From assembly GCA_042219835.1 (NCBI GenBank), contig JBHJMN010000014.1, positions 58,204 through 122,203 on the forward strand: a stretch of 64,000 bases of DNA. Direction: 5' to 3'. The DNA is from Paenibacillus_G elgii_A. Lineage in GTDB: Bacteria; Bacillota; Bacilli; Paenibacillales; NBRC-103111. Every line of letters begins with the position of its first letter. Position 1 is the stretch's first letter. Position numbers and translations under genes: made by a program. Under the pieces are notes generated by a model. The model searched no databases, was not told the origin of the DNA, and worked only from the letters and a program-made list of their open reading frames with translations. Of this stretch, positions 43,323 to 52,202 are shown in pieces.

Positions 43323-43470
43323 GACCTTCGGGGCAGGGTGAAAATCCCGACCGGCGGTGAAGGCTCGCTTCGGAGCCTAAGCCCGCGACTCGTCGATTTC
43401 CGCTGGCGGAACAGACGACTGACTTGGTGCAATTCCAAGGCCGACGGTATAGTCCGGATGGGAGAAGGTC
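43323..43470 (+). promoter_or_regulatory. FMN riboswitch (RFN element)
   Basis: All conserved boxes are present in order: CTTCGGGGCAGGGTGAAA, CCCGACCGGCGGT, AGCCCGCGA, TTGGTGCAATTCCAAGGC, CGACGGTATAGTCCGGATG and GGAGAAGGTC. The P1 stem pairs GACCTTC with GAAGGTC. FMN binding normally switches off riboflavin synthesis or uptake genes. Confidence 0.97.
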
Positions 43471-43535
43471 ACAAAGTAGGCATACCGGGTTGACTCGTTT
43501 GTAAAAAACGGCTCAAGGTGAGCTTATTTGCATAT

Positions 43536-43574
43536 GCCCCGTTATCTTAACCGATAGCGGGGCTGACTTCTTTT
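43536..43574 (+). terminator. regulated terminator of the FMN riboswitch
   Basis: GCCCCGTTATC pairs with GATAGCGGGGC and is followed by TGACTTCTTTT, between the aptamer and the transporter start. This fits control by transcription attenuation. Confidence 0.75.
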
Positions 43575-43613
43575 CGAAGGGTCCTGTTCAAACACCTTGG
43601 GAGGTTGTTGAAT

Positions 43614-44561
43614 ATGGACAGAGCTACTGCTGTCGGATTAAACGGCCGCGCTGCCACGGCCAAAGCAAGTGCGCGGAGCGGACTATGGCTGGTCGTGCTC
43701 GGCTCGGCGTTATGGGGCGTCGACCCGTTATTCCGGATTTTGCTGCTTAAAACATTTACTTCTGCGCAAATTGTATTGATCGAGCATGTGCTGCTGCTCG
43801 TCTACGCCTTGCCGGTCGTCTGGCTGCATAGGCAGGAGCTGCGGGGCTTGAAGCTGCGCCATCTCATGGCTCTGCTGTTCATTTCGTGGGGCGGCTCGGC
43901 GCTGGCGACGATTTTGTTTACGTCCGCATTCGCTCATGGCAATCCAAATGCCGTGCTGCTGCTCCAAAAGCTGCAGCCGCTGTTTGCAATCATTCTGGCC
44001 CGGATCATTCTGAAGGAAAGCTTGCCGCGGCGTTTTGCGCTGCTCTTGATTCTTGCCTTGCTCGGCACCTATCTGCTGACGTTCGGCTGGAAGACGCCGA
44101 TTGGACATTGGGGAGATATTGCGACCTGGAGCGGATTGCTCTCCATTGGGGCGGCCGCGCTGTGGGGCGGCTCGACGGTGATGGGAAGGCTGATGCTCGG
44201 GCAAATGAAGTTCGAAACGGTTACGGCCCTCCGTTTTCTGTTGGCGCTGCCGCTGCTCTTGGCTTTGTCGGCGGGCGAGGGAATGGCGCTCGTTCAGCCC
44301 GCGCAGCCGGTTGCCTGGGGTGCGGTGATCGCTAATTTGGTTATGGGCGCGTTCATTCCGGGACTGCTCAGCCTGCTGCTCTACTACCGCGGATTGACCG
44401 ATACGAAAGCTTCCTATGCGACGCTGGCCGAGCTGTCTTTTCCGGCGGTCGGCTTGCTGATCAACTGGCTGGTGTTCCAACAAGCCGTCACGCCGGACCA
44501 ACTGATCGGCTTCGTGGTCATATGGGCCGCTTTGTTCGGTCTTTCCCGGCAAAGCGAATAA
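43614..44561 (+). CDS. EamA/DMT family transporter under FMN riboswitch, candidate riboflavin importer, 315 aa
   Basis: ATG 43614 with GGGAGGT 8 nt upstream. Ten membrane helices in two EamA halves, for example LVVLGSALWGVDPLFRILLL at the start and LIGFVVIWAALFGLSRQ at the end. EamA proteins move many small molecules. The FMN riboswitch directly upstream is the evidence for a flavin substrate. DMT-type riboflavin transporters (RibN, ImpX) are known in other bacteria. The gene has no riboflavin-synthesis neighbour, so a role in uptake is inferred. Confidence 0.85.
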   Translation: MDRATAVGLNGRAATAKASARSGLWLVVLGSALWGVDPLFRILLLKTFTSAQIVLIEHVLLLVYALPVVWLHRQELRGLKLRHLMALLFISWGGSALATILFTSAFAHGNPNAVLLLQKLQPLFAIILARIILKESLPRRFALLLILALLGTYLLTFGWKTPIGHWGDIATWSGLLSIGAAALWGGSTVMGRLMLGQMKFETVTALRFLLALPLLLALSAGEGMALVQPAQPVAWGAVIANLVMGAFIPGLLSLLLYYRGLTDTKASYATLAELSFPAVGLLINWLVFQQAVTPDQLIGFVVIWAALFGLSRQSE

Positions 44562-44627
44562 AAGAGACTGTCCTTCGCATGAAGGATGGAGTGTGATCAG
44601 TCCATCGATGCGGGGACAGTCTTTTTT
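44561..44627 (+). terminator. terminator of the EamA gene
   Basis: AAAGAGACTGTCC and GGGACAGTCTTTTTT arms around an extended loop. Confidence 0.8.
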
Positions 44628-44656
44628 CGCTAAAAGCTTCTTTATGGAGGCAGGGC

Positions 44657-46054
44657 TTATCGGCGCAATCCTTTCGGATAGTGGTTTTTAACCTGTGTTC
44701 CGGATTGCTTGCCCCAGCCGAGCGGAAAGCCGTCAACCGTGATCAGCGTCCAGCCGCTGCGCGCTTCGGGACCGTCTGCGGTCTCGCCCCGGAGATAGCG
44801 TTCCGCTTCGCCGCTCCCTGCGGCTAAATGAACGGCAAGCCGGGCTTGAGCGGCATCCGTCAGCGCAAGGGCCAAAGCGTGCGCCGGTTCCGCGCGATCC
44901 TTCTTCACCTCGGCGAGGTGAAGGCCGGGGCGCAGCGTCTTGAGACCCTGAAGCATCGTGCTGCCGAACGGGATGCCGGCTGGCGTGGGCAGCAGGTAGA
45001 GCTGCTCGCCGAACAAAACCGGCTCGCCCGGCGGAAGCTGGAACCCTGCGGCAAGCGCCTCCTCGGCGAACCGTTGGAACAGCCGCATGGCGGCCTCCTC
45101 GGGCCGTCCGGCGCTTCGCTTCGCTTTGCCCGCTTGACGCGTGCGCGGGGCCGCTAAGCACGTCGTGGCGGCAAGCGGCTCATCCGGCGTCCCTTCCAGT
45201 TGCAGCACGGCGACAAAGTGCCCCTCGCCGCGTTGCAGGTGCGGCCAAATCCGCTCCGTCCGTTCAAGGCGCAACTGCGGATACTGGCGGAGCAGTTCAT
45301 GAACGGTGCGCTCGTTCTCCTGCTCGTTAAACGTGCAGGTGGAATAGGCGAGCCGTCCGCCCGGCTTCAGCATCGCAACCGCCGATTGCAAAATGTCGAG
45401 CTGCCGCGCCGCGCACATTTCGACGTGAGCCGGCGACCATTCGGCGATCGCCTCCGGGTCTTTGCGGAACATGCCTTCTCCCGAGCAGGGAGCGTCGACC
45501 ATAATTTTATCGAAAAAGCGGGGGAACCGCTCGGCAAGCTGCTGCGGCGAAGCGCTGACGACGACGGCGTTCGTGACGCCCATCCGCTCGATATTTTCGG
45601 ATAAGCTCTTGGCGCGGACAGGGTGAATTTCGTTGCTGATCAGCAGCCCTTGGCCCGCCAGCTTCCCGGCGATGTGCGTCGATTTCCCGCCCGGTGCGGC
45701 GGCGAGGTCGAGAACGGCGTCTCCCGGCTGCGGGTCCAGCAGCTCAACGGCGGACATGGCGGACGGCTCTTGGATATAATACAGCCCTGCCGCGTGGTAG
45801 GGATGCTTTCCTGGCTTCGTTTCTTCCCGGTAATAGAAGCCTGTCCCGCACCAGGAGACGGGCTCCAGCCCGAACGTGTCGCGCAGACGCTCCAGGATGG
45901 GGCCGCCGCTCCCCGGATCGATTTTGGCGGGATTCATTCGCAAGCCCTGCGTACGGGGTTGTTCATAGCTTCGCAGGAACGCTTCGGCGCTCTCTTGAAG
46001 CTGCATTTGCATTTGTTGGATATAAGCTTCGGGCAAACGGATCATAGAGGACAT
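44657..46054 (-). CDS. RsmF-like rRNA (cytosine-C5) methyltransferase, 465 aa
   Basis: ATG 46054 with AAAAGGAG upstream. NOL1/NOP2/Sun family. The SAM-binding motif I is AVLDLAAAPGGKSTHIAGKL near residue 115. The two catalytic cysteines are in IMVDAPCSGEGMFRKDPEA (near 190) and RLAYSTCTFNEQENE (near 245). The C-terminal 170 residues form a variable RNA-binding domain ending GWGKQSGTQVKNHYPKGLRR. The target is 16S or another rRNA cytosine; which one is not decided by sequence. Confidence 0.9.
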   Translation of the reverse strand: MSSMIRLPEAYIQQMQMQLQESAEAFLRSYEQPRTQGLRMNPAKIDPGSGGPILERLRDTFGLEPVSWCGTGFYYREETKPGKHPYHAAGLYYIQEPSAMSAVELLDPQPGDAVLDLAAAPGGKSTHIAGKLAGQGLLISNEIHPVRAKSLSENIERMGVTNAVVVSASPQQLAERFPRFFDKIMVDAPCSGEGMFRKDPEAIAEWSPAHVEMCAARQLDILQSAVAMLKPGGRLAYSTCTFNEQENERTVHELLRQYPQLRLERTERIWPHLQRGEGHFVAVLQLEGTPDEPLAATTCLAAPRTRQAGKAKRSAGRPEEAAMRLFQRFAEEALAAGFQLPPGEPVLFGEQLYLLPTPAGIPFGSTMLQGLKTLRPGLHLAEVKKDRAEPAHALALALTDAAQARLAVHLAAGSGEAERYLRGETADGPEARSGWTLITVDGFPLGWGKQSGTQVKNHYPKGLRR

Positions 46055-46108
46055 GTCGAACTCCTTTTATGGCTGTCGGTATCCCTACATTATACAAGCT
46101 TCGCCATA

Positions 46109-46138
46109 TTGTGAGAAGCTAAGACTGCATGCTATAAT
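46109..46138 (+). promoter_or_regulatory. promoter of the queDEC operon
   Basis: TTGTGA at 46109-46114, 18-nt spacer, TATAAT at 46133-46138. The short leader shows no preQ1 riboswitch that I can recognise. Confidence 0.55.
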
Positions 46139-46169
46139 TGTTTGGTCTTTTTGGGAGAGGTGAACGAGA

Positions 46170-46646
46170 ATGACTTACGAAATTCCGAAAAAAGTGCAAA
46201 CGTTAGGCGAAGACATTCAGCGGAGCGAGCTTAAATATCACGACAGGGAAGTGCTCGTCTCCAAGGAATTTACATTCGATAGCGCCCATCATTTGCATTG
46301 CTACGAGGGGAAATGCAAAAGCCTGCACGGGCATACGTATAAGCTTCAGGTCGTGATGCGCGGCAAGGTCGACGACCGGGGCATTACGATCGATTTTGCG
46401 GATATCAAGCGAATCGCGAAAGAGCGGATCATCGACCGGCTGGATCACCGTTACTTGAACGAGGTGCTGCCGCCGATGAATACGACCGCGGAAAATATGG
46501 TTGTCTGGATGTATGAGCAGCTTCGCGACGCGCTGCGAAGCGAAGGGTTGTTCCCAGCGGTGCGGCTGGAGGAAGTCTGCCTGTGGGAGACGCCGACCAG
46601 CTACGCGGCCGTCACGGCGCGCTTGATGGGAGATGATCCGGCATGA
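46170..46646 (+). CDS. queD: 6-carboxy-5,6,7,8-tetrahydropterin synthase, 158 aa
   Basis: ATG with GAGAGGTG upstream. Second step of preQ1/queuosine synthesis, acting on 7,8-dihydroneopterin triphosphate. The zinc and active-site pattern is FDSAHHLHCYEGKCKSLHGH near residue 40, with Cys and His ligands. TIDFADIKRIAKERIIDRLDH follows, then the Glu in VCLWETPTSYA. Its stop overlaps the queE start by 4 bases. Confidence 0.93.
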   Translation: MTYEIPKKVQTLGEDIQRSELKYHDREVLVSKEFTFDSAHHLHCYEGKCKSLHGHTYKLQVVMRGKVDDRGITIDFADIKRIAKERIIDRLDHRYLNEVLPPMNTTAENMVVWMYEQLRDALRSEGLFPAVRLEEVCLWETPTSYAAVTARLMGDDPA

Positions 46647-47317
46647 TCCGGCTGCCGATGGTGGAAATTTTCGAGACGGTCGAGGGGGAGGGCACGCGGG
46701 CCGGCTTTCCGACCGTGTTCGTGAGGCTGTTCGGCTGCAATCTGCGCTGTACGTGGTGCGACACGAAGTACAGCTATCCGCCGGCCGAGGCCGAATTTAC
46801 AATGACGATTGAGGACATTGTCGCCGAGGCGGGACGTTACCGTTCGCGGCACGTCTGTCTGACCGGGGGCGAGCCGCTCCTGTACGGCGATAGATCCGCG
46901 GCGCTCATCGAGGCGCTGGTTGCAACCGGCCGCTACGACGACCTGCATATCGAGACGAACGGCGCCATCGATCTGGCGCCCTTCCTGGAGCGGATCGAAT
47001 CGCCCGTTGTTCGATATATTATGGACTACAAGCTTCCCGATTCGGGCGAAGAGGAACGGATGATCACGGCGAATATGGCCAAGCTGCGCCCGCAGGACGA
47101 GCTGAAGTTCGTGATCGGGAGCGAGCGGGATTTTCATGCGGCTAAAGCGCTGCTCGAAGCGTACCCGACCCGGGCGCTGCCGTTGTTCAGTCCGGTCTGG
47201 GAAACGATGCCTCCGGCCAAGCTGGTCGGTTTGATGCTGGAGCACGGCTTGTCTCGGGTGAAACTGAACATGCAGCTACATAAAATCATTTGGGACCCTG
47301 CGGCCCGCGGGGTATAA
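46643..47317 (+). CDS. queE: 7-carboxy-7-deazaguanine synthase (radical SAM), 224 aa
   Basis: ATG overlaps the queD stop (ATGA). Radical SAM enzyme that makes 7-carboxy-7-deazaguanine. The opening EIFETVEGEGTRAGFPTVFV is family-specific. The cluster motif is LFGCNLRCTWCDTKYSY near residue 33, with CNLRCTWC (CxxxCxxC), and the SAM-binding CLTGGEPLLYG follows. Confidence 0.94.
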   Translation: MIRLPMVEIFETVEGEGTRAGFPTVFVRLFGCNLRCTWCDTKYSYPPAEAEFTMTIEDIVAEAGRYRSRHVCLTGGEPLLYGDRSAALIEALVATGRYDDLHIETNGAIDLAPFLERIESPVVRYIMDYKLPDSGEEERMITANMAKLRPQDELKFVIGSERDFHAAKALLEAYPTRALPLFSPVWETMPPAKLVGLMLEHGLSRVKLNMQLHKIIWDPAARGV

Positions 47318-47340
47318 CCATGCGAATGAAGGTGAGAACG

Positions 47341-48024
47341 ATGAAAAAAGCAGTCGTTATTTTGAGCGGGGGGCTGGACAGCACAACCTGCATGGGGATG
47401 GCTCAGGACGCCGGGTATGACGTTTACCCGATTACGTTCGATTACGGCCAGCGCCAAAGGCGCGAGATCGAGAACGCGCGACAGGTAGCCGAATTTTATA
47501 ACACGGCGAACCGCCATAAAGTGGTTGCGCTCGGCTTTTTGAAAGAGTTCGGGGGCAGCGCCTTGACCGACGAATCGATAGAGGTTCCGCCGGCCGGCGA
47601 GAGCGGTGCGGTCGATTCCGATATTCCCGTTACTTACGTGCCGGGCCGCAATCTGCTGTTCCTCTCCATCGCGACTTCCTACGCGGAAACCATCGGAGCG
47701 GAAGCGATCTATATCGGCGTCAACGCGCTTGATTACAGCGGATATCCGGACTGCCGCCCGGAATTTATCCGGAAGGTGGAGGAAGTGATGGCACTGGCGA
47801 CGCGCGTCGGCGTGGAAGGCGGTCCGATCCGCATCGAAACGCCGCTGATTCATTGGACGAAAGCCGAGATTATTCGCGAAGGAATGCGGCTCGGCGTACC
47901 GTATCACTTGACAACCTCATGCTATAATGGGCAGGAGGAAGCATGCGGCGTCTGCGACAGCTGCCGGCTGCGCTTGAAAGGCTTCGACGAAGCTGGAACG
48001 GCCGATCCGATAGTTTATCAATAA
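47341..48024 (+). CDS. queC: 7-cyano-7-deazaguanine synthase, 227 aa
   Basis: ATG 47341 with AAGGTGAG upstream. Converts 7-carboxy-7-deazaguanine to preQ0 with ATP and ammonia. The PP-loop is VVILSGGLDSTTCMGMA at the N-terminus. FLSIATSYAETIGAEAIYIG and DYSGYPDCRPEFI follow. The zinc site is TTSCYNGQEEACGVCDSCRL near the C-terminus with four cysteines. The order queD-queE-queC differs from queC-D-E-F in Bacillus, and queF is not in view. Confidence 0.95.
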   Translation: MKKAVVILSGGLDSTTCMGMAQDAGYDVYPITFDYGQRQRREIENARQVAEFYNTANRHKVVALGFLKEFGGSALTDESIEVPPAGESGAVDSDIPVTYVPGRNLLFLSIATSYAETIGAEAIYIGVNALDYSGYPDCRPEFIRKVEEVMALATRVGVEGGPIRIETPLIHWTKAEIIREGMRLGVPYHLTTSCYNGQEEACGVCDSCRLRLKGFDEAGTADPIVYQ

Positions 48025-48030
48025 CATATA

Positions 48031-48078
48031 CAAGGGGCTGCCCCTCATTCGTTTGTACGAATGGGAGCAGCCCTTTGG
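48031..48078 (+). terminator. terminator of the que operon
   Basis: AAGGGGCTGC...CATTCG pairs with CGAATGGGAGCAGCCCTTT, followed by GGTTTTT. Confidence 0.8.
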
Positions 48079-48093
48079 TTTTTGTGCTAAAGA

Positions 48094-49668
48094 TTAGTTC
48101 ACGCCGACGGCAGTGTACGCTTTTTTAATGGATTGAACTTGGGCGGAATTCGCTCCGAACAAGTCGGTTGCCGATGAAATGGCAGCGGCGCGCATGGCCG
48201 AGAAGTTCGAAGTCGGGGTCAGGTAATTGAGAAGGGCGTTATAGAAAATTTGCTCAGCCGCATTGCGTCCGATACCGTTCACGGTGACACCGTAGTGCGT
48301 GCCGCCTTGGGCGATCAGGTAGTAGGCTTTGTTGTTGATGCCGCTGTTCGTATGCACGCCGCCGTTATCGCCAGGACCTTGGTAACGGTCTTGATAGCGG
48401 TCGGGTTGATTGTAGAGCTTCGGATTCTCCATAGAACGGAGCGCACCTTGTTTGAGGGTTATCTTGTCGCCGATCAGCCAGTTTGTGCCTTCTAACGCAT
48501 TCCCCATAATATCGGAGATCGATTCGTTCAGCGCTCCGGACTCGCCGTAGTATTCCAGATCGGCCGTCCTTGACGTAACGCCGTGAGTCAATTCGTGGCC
48601 GATGACGTCCGGATCGGCAGGGAACGCTCTGAAGGTTACGCCGTCTCCGTCTCCGTACACCATTTGCACGTTGTTCCAGAAGGCGTTGTTGTATCTGCTG
48701 CCGTAGTGTACGCTCGATTTCAGCTGGAAGCCGTTGCCGTCAATGCTGTTGCGGCCAAATTTATTTTTATAGAAATCGTACACTTTGGCGGTGTAGGCAT
48801 GCGCATCGACCGCTGCGCCGTCGTTCCAAATATTGTTTGGACTGGTGAGCAGCGTTCCCGGCAGCGATGACCGGTTGCCTGAGCTGTATGTGACGATTCC
48901 TTGCCCGCGCGTCGTATCCTTCAATTGATAGGTAGAGCCGGATTGCGTGGTTGTAAACGTTTTCGTGTCACCAAGCACGCCTTTTCCGGTGCCCGTAGCG
49001 TGAGTGAGGAAGTCGTACTTGAATAAAATGTTGCCGTCATCGGCGCCGATGAAGTAGCGTGTGCGGATCGGCTTCGGTTCGAGAACGTTAACCTCCGTCA
49101 CATAGGTAAGTACCGGCTGTCCGTCATGCATGTAAACGTACAGTTTTGCTTTTGGCGTCTCTTGCGGTTCGCCCAGCTTGCCTGCGGCGGCTTCGGTATC
49201 TTTCTGGGCAACGGCGATAGCTTCCGCTTCGCTGATTTGCGAGGTCAAGCCCTTCGGAACCTGCTGATGCTGTTCGGGAAGCACGCTGCCGATCAGCGAT
49301 GTGACTTTTCCTTCTTTGTTGATGTGAACCGTCTGAACGCCGCCGTATACGGGAACGCCTTCCACATACTGCTGCAGACGGTAATGCTGGGTTCCCGTTT
49401 TCTCGTCTGTCGTCTGCCCGACAATTTTCAGTTGTTTTTTCAGATCAACGGATTTGCCGATCTGGAAGCTTTCTTGCTTGGATTCAAGGTACTTCCAGAT
49501 TTTGTCCTCCCCCGTTACGGCTTGCGGCGCACTCCAGTTTTCCTCGGAAATCAATTGAGGGGCAAATCCCTTAAAGGGAGTGGACGGCTCTTGTGGAGCA
49601 GCATGCACGGCTTGCACGCTTCCGAGCAAAAATGCTCCTGTAATAATCGATGACCATACTTTTAACAT
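48094..49668 (-). CDS. npr: thermolysin-like neutral metalloprotease (M4, bacillolysin), copy 1, 524 aa
   Basis: ATG 49668 with AAGGAGAG upstream. Secreted zinc endopeptidase. Signal peptide about residues 1-24 (IITGAFLLGSVQAVHA), FTP and PepSY-like propeptide to about 220, then the mature M4 domain. Zinc site DPDVIGHELTHGVTSR, third ligand in GALNESISDIMGN, active-site His in NGGVHTNSGINNKAYYL. It is a close paralogue of the gene at 50622, and the two share upstream DNA. The copies differ by many substitutions, so the duplication is not recent. Confidence 0.95.
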   Translation of the reverse strand: MLKVWSSIITGAFLLGSVQAVHAAPQEPSTPFKGFAPQLISEENWSAPQAVTGEDKIWKYLESKQESFQIGKSVDLKKQLKIVGQTTDEKTGTQHYRLQQYVEGVPVYGGVQTVHINKEGKVTSLIGSVLPEQHQQVPKGLTSQISEAEAIAVAQKDTEAAAGKLGEPQETPKAKLYVYMHDGQPVLTYVTEVNVLEPKPIRTRYFIGADDGNILFKYDFLTHATGTGKGVLGDTKTFTTTQSGSTYQLKDTTRGQGIVTYSSGNRSSLPGTLLTSPNNIWNDGAAVDAHAYTAKVYDFYKNKFGRNSIDGNGFQLKSSVHYGSRYNNAFWNNVQMVYGDGDGVTFRAFPADPDVIGHELTHGVTSRTADLEYYGESGALNESISDIMGNALEGTNWLIGDKITLKQGALRSMENPKLYNQPDRYQDRYQGPGDNGGVHTNSGINNKAYYLIAQGGTHYGVTVNGIGRNAAEQIFYNALLNYLTPTSNFSAMRAAAISSATDLFGANSAQVQSIKKAYTAVGVN

Positions 49669-50160
49669 AAAATCATCTCTCCTTTTCAATTTTTTCCGAT
49701 CGGTTTAGAATGAATTTGATACTGGTTTTTCCGGTGACGGATGACAAACCAAAGGCAGATTTAAAGCGGGTCTCGTCGAAGGTGATCATTACAGAAGCAA
49801 ACATCTGAGGCAAGGCAGGATCAATCGAGTGGAAGCATGAGGTGTGTACAACTGAAACAGGGGTGTCGGGTGACTTACCGGATTTTCGCTAAAAAGCATC
49901 ACCTCTTTCATCAAGTGGTTAATTCTTTTCAGGTAAAACCGTAGGGGCTAATCGCAGTGTGTTGAAACGTTTGTAAAATATTCCAACGTGGACTGCTTGA
50001 TAATTATATTAATACAATTTTTAAATTTTTCAATACCCTTTTTAGTAAAAAATTTCCTTCTAAACAATAAAGGTTCTTTGGGCCTAAAACATCGGATGGG
50101 ACGTCACCTTTTTCTTGTCGAAATTTCGATGGAAAAGGGGTCTTGTGATGCATGTTGGTG
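49669..50160 (-). repeat. upstream region duplicated between the two M4 protease genes (copy 1)
   Basis: About 490 bp matching 52203-52680, both starting at the CCGATCGGTTT stretch and ending at GGACTATRGTCCCG. There is no gene in it; it should hold the protease promoter. Confidence 0.8.
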
Positions 50161-50288
50161 GACTATGGTCCCGGGCGGGAGAGCAGGCGTATTGTTACGC
50201 AGAACAGCCCTTCGCTCGGAAGATAGCTGCGGACAAAGGGCAGAATGCGCTTGAGATGGAAGCAGGAAGAACTAGGAGGGCTGCGGCA

Positions 50289-50395
50289 TCAGCCGGCCGT
50301 AGCTTGGTCGGTGAGCAGCATCGGACTGTCTTCGGTGATCGCAATCGTATGCTTGTATTGGGCGGATAAGCGTTCATCAGCCCGTCGGTGCAGGA
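50289..50395 (-). pseudogene. 3' fragment of a duplicated map gene
   Basis: The minus strand encodes RRADERLSAQYKHTIAITED followed by SPMLLTDQATAG and a stop. This matches the last about 30 residues of the intact map gene at 52952. The homology extends through its 3' flank to about 50175, and it stops abruptly upstream. It is a remnant of a larger duplication. Confidence 0.85.
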
Positions 50396-50407
50396 CCGAG
50401 CTCGGGA

Positions 50408-50476
50408 TAACGTAAGTCGGGCGTCCTGCCGTCCGTACTGTTCGGTCCCATGGGCCGTATAGTTTTCCAATTGAGC
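50408..50476. repeat. repeat shared with 54434-54503
   Basis: GATAACGTAAGTCGGGCGTC, then CTGTTCGGTCCCATGGGCCG and GTTTTCC are nearly identical to a stretch between tetR and the toxin gene. It is a second scar of the duplication. Confidence 0.8.
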
Positions 50477-50482
50477 CTCTTA

Positions 50483-50610
50483 TGAAAAAAAAGTCCGGTT
50501 CCCCCGGAATTGCTGGGAACCGGACTTTCTTGCCGTCCATTTCGACTCGCACGAAAACCCTGCCACTTCCCGAAGGCTTTTCGCCGTCCGCTTGTCCTTG
50601 TCGTGAATGT
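50483..50610 (-). pseudogene. 3' fragment of a duplicated xre gene with its terminator
   Basis: The terminator hairpin (AAGTCCGGTTCC with its complement) and the codons for KDKRTAKSLREVAGFSCESK match the end of the XRE gene at 55285 (KDEQTAESPREAAEFSYESK). The stop codon is lost. Third scar of the duplication. Confidence 0.85.
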
Positions 50611-50621
50611 TGCGCAAAAAA

Positions 50622-52199
50622 TTAATTCACGCCGACGGCCGTGTACGCTTTTTTAACGGCGTCAACTTGGGCGGAATTCGCTCCGTACAAGTCGGTTGCC
50701 GCCGAAATGGCAGCGACGCGCATGGCCGAGAAGTTCGAATACGGAGTAAGGTAATTGACGAGGGCTTTATAGAAAATTTGCTCAGCCGCATCACGTCCGA
50801 TGCCGTTCACGGTAACGCCGTAGTGCGTGCCGCCTTGGGCGATCAGGTAGTAGGCTTTGTTGTTGATACCGCTGTTTTTATGCACGCCGCCGTTATCGTT
50901 TGGACCAACGTAACGGTCTTGATAGCGGTCGGGTTGATTGTAGAGCTTCGGATTCTCCATAGAACGGAGCGCGGGCTTTGAGACGGTTACCAAGTCGCCA
51001 AGTAGCCAGTTTTTGGCTTCGACCGCATTCCCCATAATATCGGCGATCGATTCGTCCAAGGCTCCGGACTCGCCGTAGTATTCCAGCTTGGCCGTCTTTG
51101 AGACAACGGCGTGAGTTAATTCGTGACCAACGACGTCCGGATCGGCAGAGAGCGGTCTGAAGATTTTGCCGTCTCCATCTCCGTACAGCATCTGCTTACC
51201 GTTCCATGAGGCATTGTTCCAATTGTTGCGGACGTGCACGCTCGATATAAGCTGGGTACCATTGCCGTCAATGCTGTTGCGGCCAAATTTATTTTTATAG
51301 AAATCGTACACTTTTTCGGTGTAGGCATGCGCATCGACCGCTGCGCCGTCGTTCCAAATATTGTTAGTATTGGTGAACAGCGTTCCCGGCAGTGGCGATC
51401 CCTGGTAGCCCGCGTTGTATGTGACGATTCCTTGTCCGCGCGTCGTATCTTTCAATTGATAGGTAGAGCCGGATTGCGTGGTTGTAAACGTTTTCGTATC
51501 TCCGAGCACGCCTTTTCCAGTGCCCTTAGCGCGAGTGAGGATATCGTACTTGAATAAAATGCTGCCGTCATCGGCGCTGATGAAGTAGCGTGTGCGGATC
51601 GGCTCCGGTTCGAGAACGTTAACCTCCGTCACATAGGTGAGTATCGGCTGTCCTTCGTGCAAGTAAATGTACAGATCCGCTTTTGGTTCCATTTGCGGTT
51701 CGCCCAGCTTGCCGACGTCGGCTTCGGTATCGTTCTGAGCAACGGAGATAGCTTCCGCTTCGCTAATTTGCGAGGTCAAGCCCCTTGGAACCTGCTGCTG
51801 CTGCTCGGGAAGCACGCTGCCGATCAGCGATGTGACCTGTCCTTCTTTGTTGATGTGAACTGTCTGAACGCCGCCGTATACGGGAACGCCTTCCACATAC
51901 TGCTGCAGACGGTAATGCGTGGTTCCCGTTTTCGCGTCTGTCGTTTGCTCGACAATTTTCAATTGTTTTTTCAGATCGACGGATTTGCCGATCTGGAAGC
52001 TTTCTTGCTTGGATTCAAGGTACTTCCAGATTTTGTCCTCCCCGGTTACGGCTTGTGGCGCGCTCCAGCTTTCCTCGGTAATCAATTGAGGGGCAAATCC
52101 TCCAAAGGAAGCGGACGGGTCTTGCGGAGCAGCATACACAGCTTGAACGCTTCCGAGCAAAAACGCTCCTGTAATAATCGATGACCATACTTTTAACAT
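50622..52199 (-). CDS. npr: thermolysin-like neutral metalloprotease (M4, bacillolysin), copy 2, 525 aa
   Basis: ATG 52199. Same architecture as copy 1: signal peptide, FTP/PepSY propeptide, mature M4 domain. Zinc site DPDVVGHELTHAVVSK, GALDESIADIMGN with the third ligand, and NGGVHKNSGINNKAYYL. The differences from copy 1 are spread through the mature part (for example NWNNASWNGKQMLYG against RYNNAFWNNVQMVYG), which could alter specificity. Expressed away from map, on the same strand. Confidence 0.95.
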   Translation of the reverse strand: MLKVWSSIITGAFLLGSVQAVYAAPQDPSASFGGFAPQLITEESWSAPQAVTGEDKIWKYLESKQESFQIGKSVDLKKQLKIVEQTTDAKTGTTHYRLQQYVEGVPVYGGVQTVHINKEGQVTSLIGSVLPEQQQQVPRGLTSQISEAEAISVAQNDTEADVGKLGEPQMEPKADLYIYLHEGQPILTYVTEVNVLEPEPIRTRYFISADDGSILFKYDILTRAKGTGKGVLGDTKTFTTTQSGSTYQLKDTTRGQGIVTYNAGYQGSPLPGTLFTNTNNIWNDGAAVDAHAYTEKVYDFYKNKFGRNSIDGNGTQLISSVHVRNNWNNASWNGKQMLYGDGDGKIFRPLSADPDVVGHELTHAVVSKTAKLEYYGESGALDESIADIMGNAVEAKNWLLGDLVTVSKPALRSMENPKLYNQPDRYQDRYVGPNDNGGVHKNSGINNKAYYLIAQGGTHYGVTVNGIGRDAAEQIFYKALVNYLTPYSNFSAMRVAAISAATDLYGANSAQVDAVKKAYTAVGVN

Positions 52200-52202
52200 A
52201 TA

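Noticed and set aside
50195..50552. Frames covering the gap between the two protease genes, considered as genes
   Set aside because: They are mosaics of map and xre 3' ends and a repeat; described as pseudogene scars instead.
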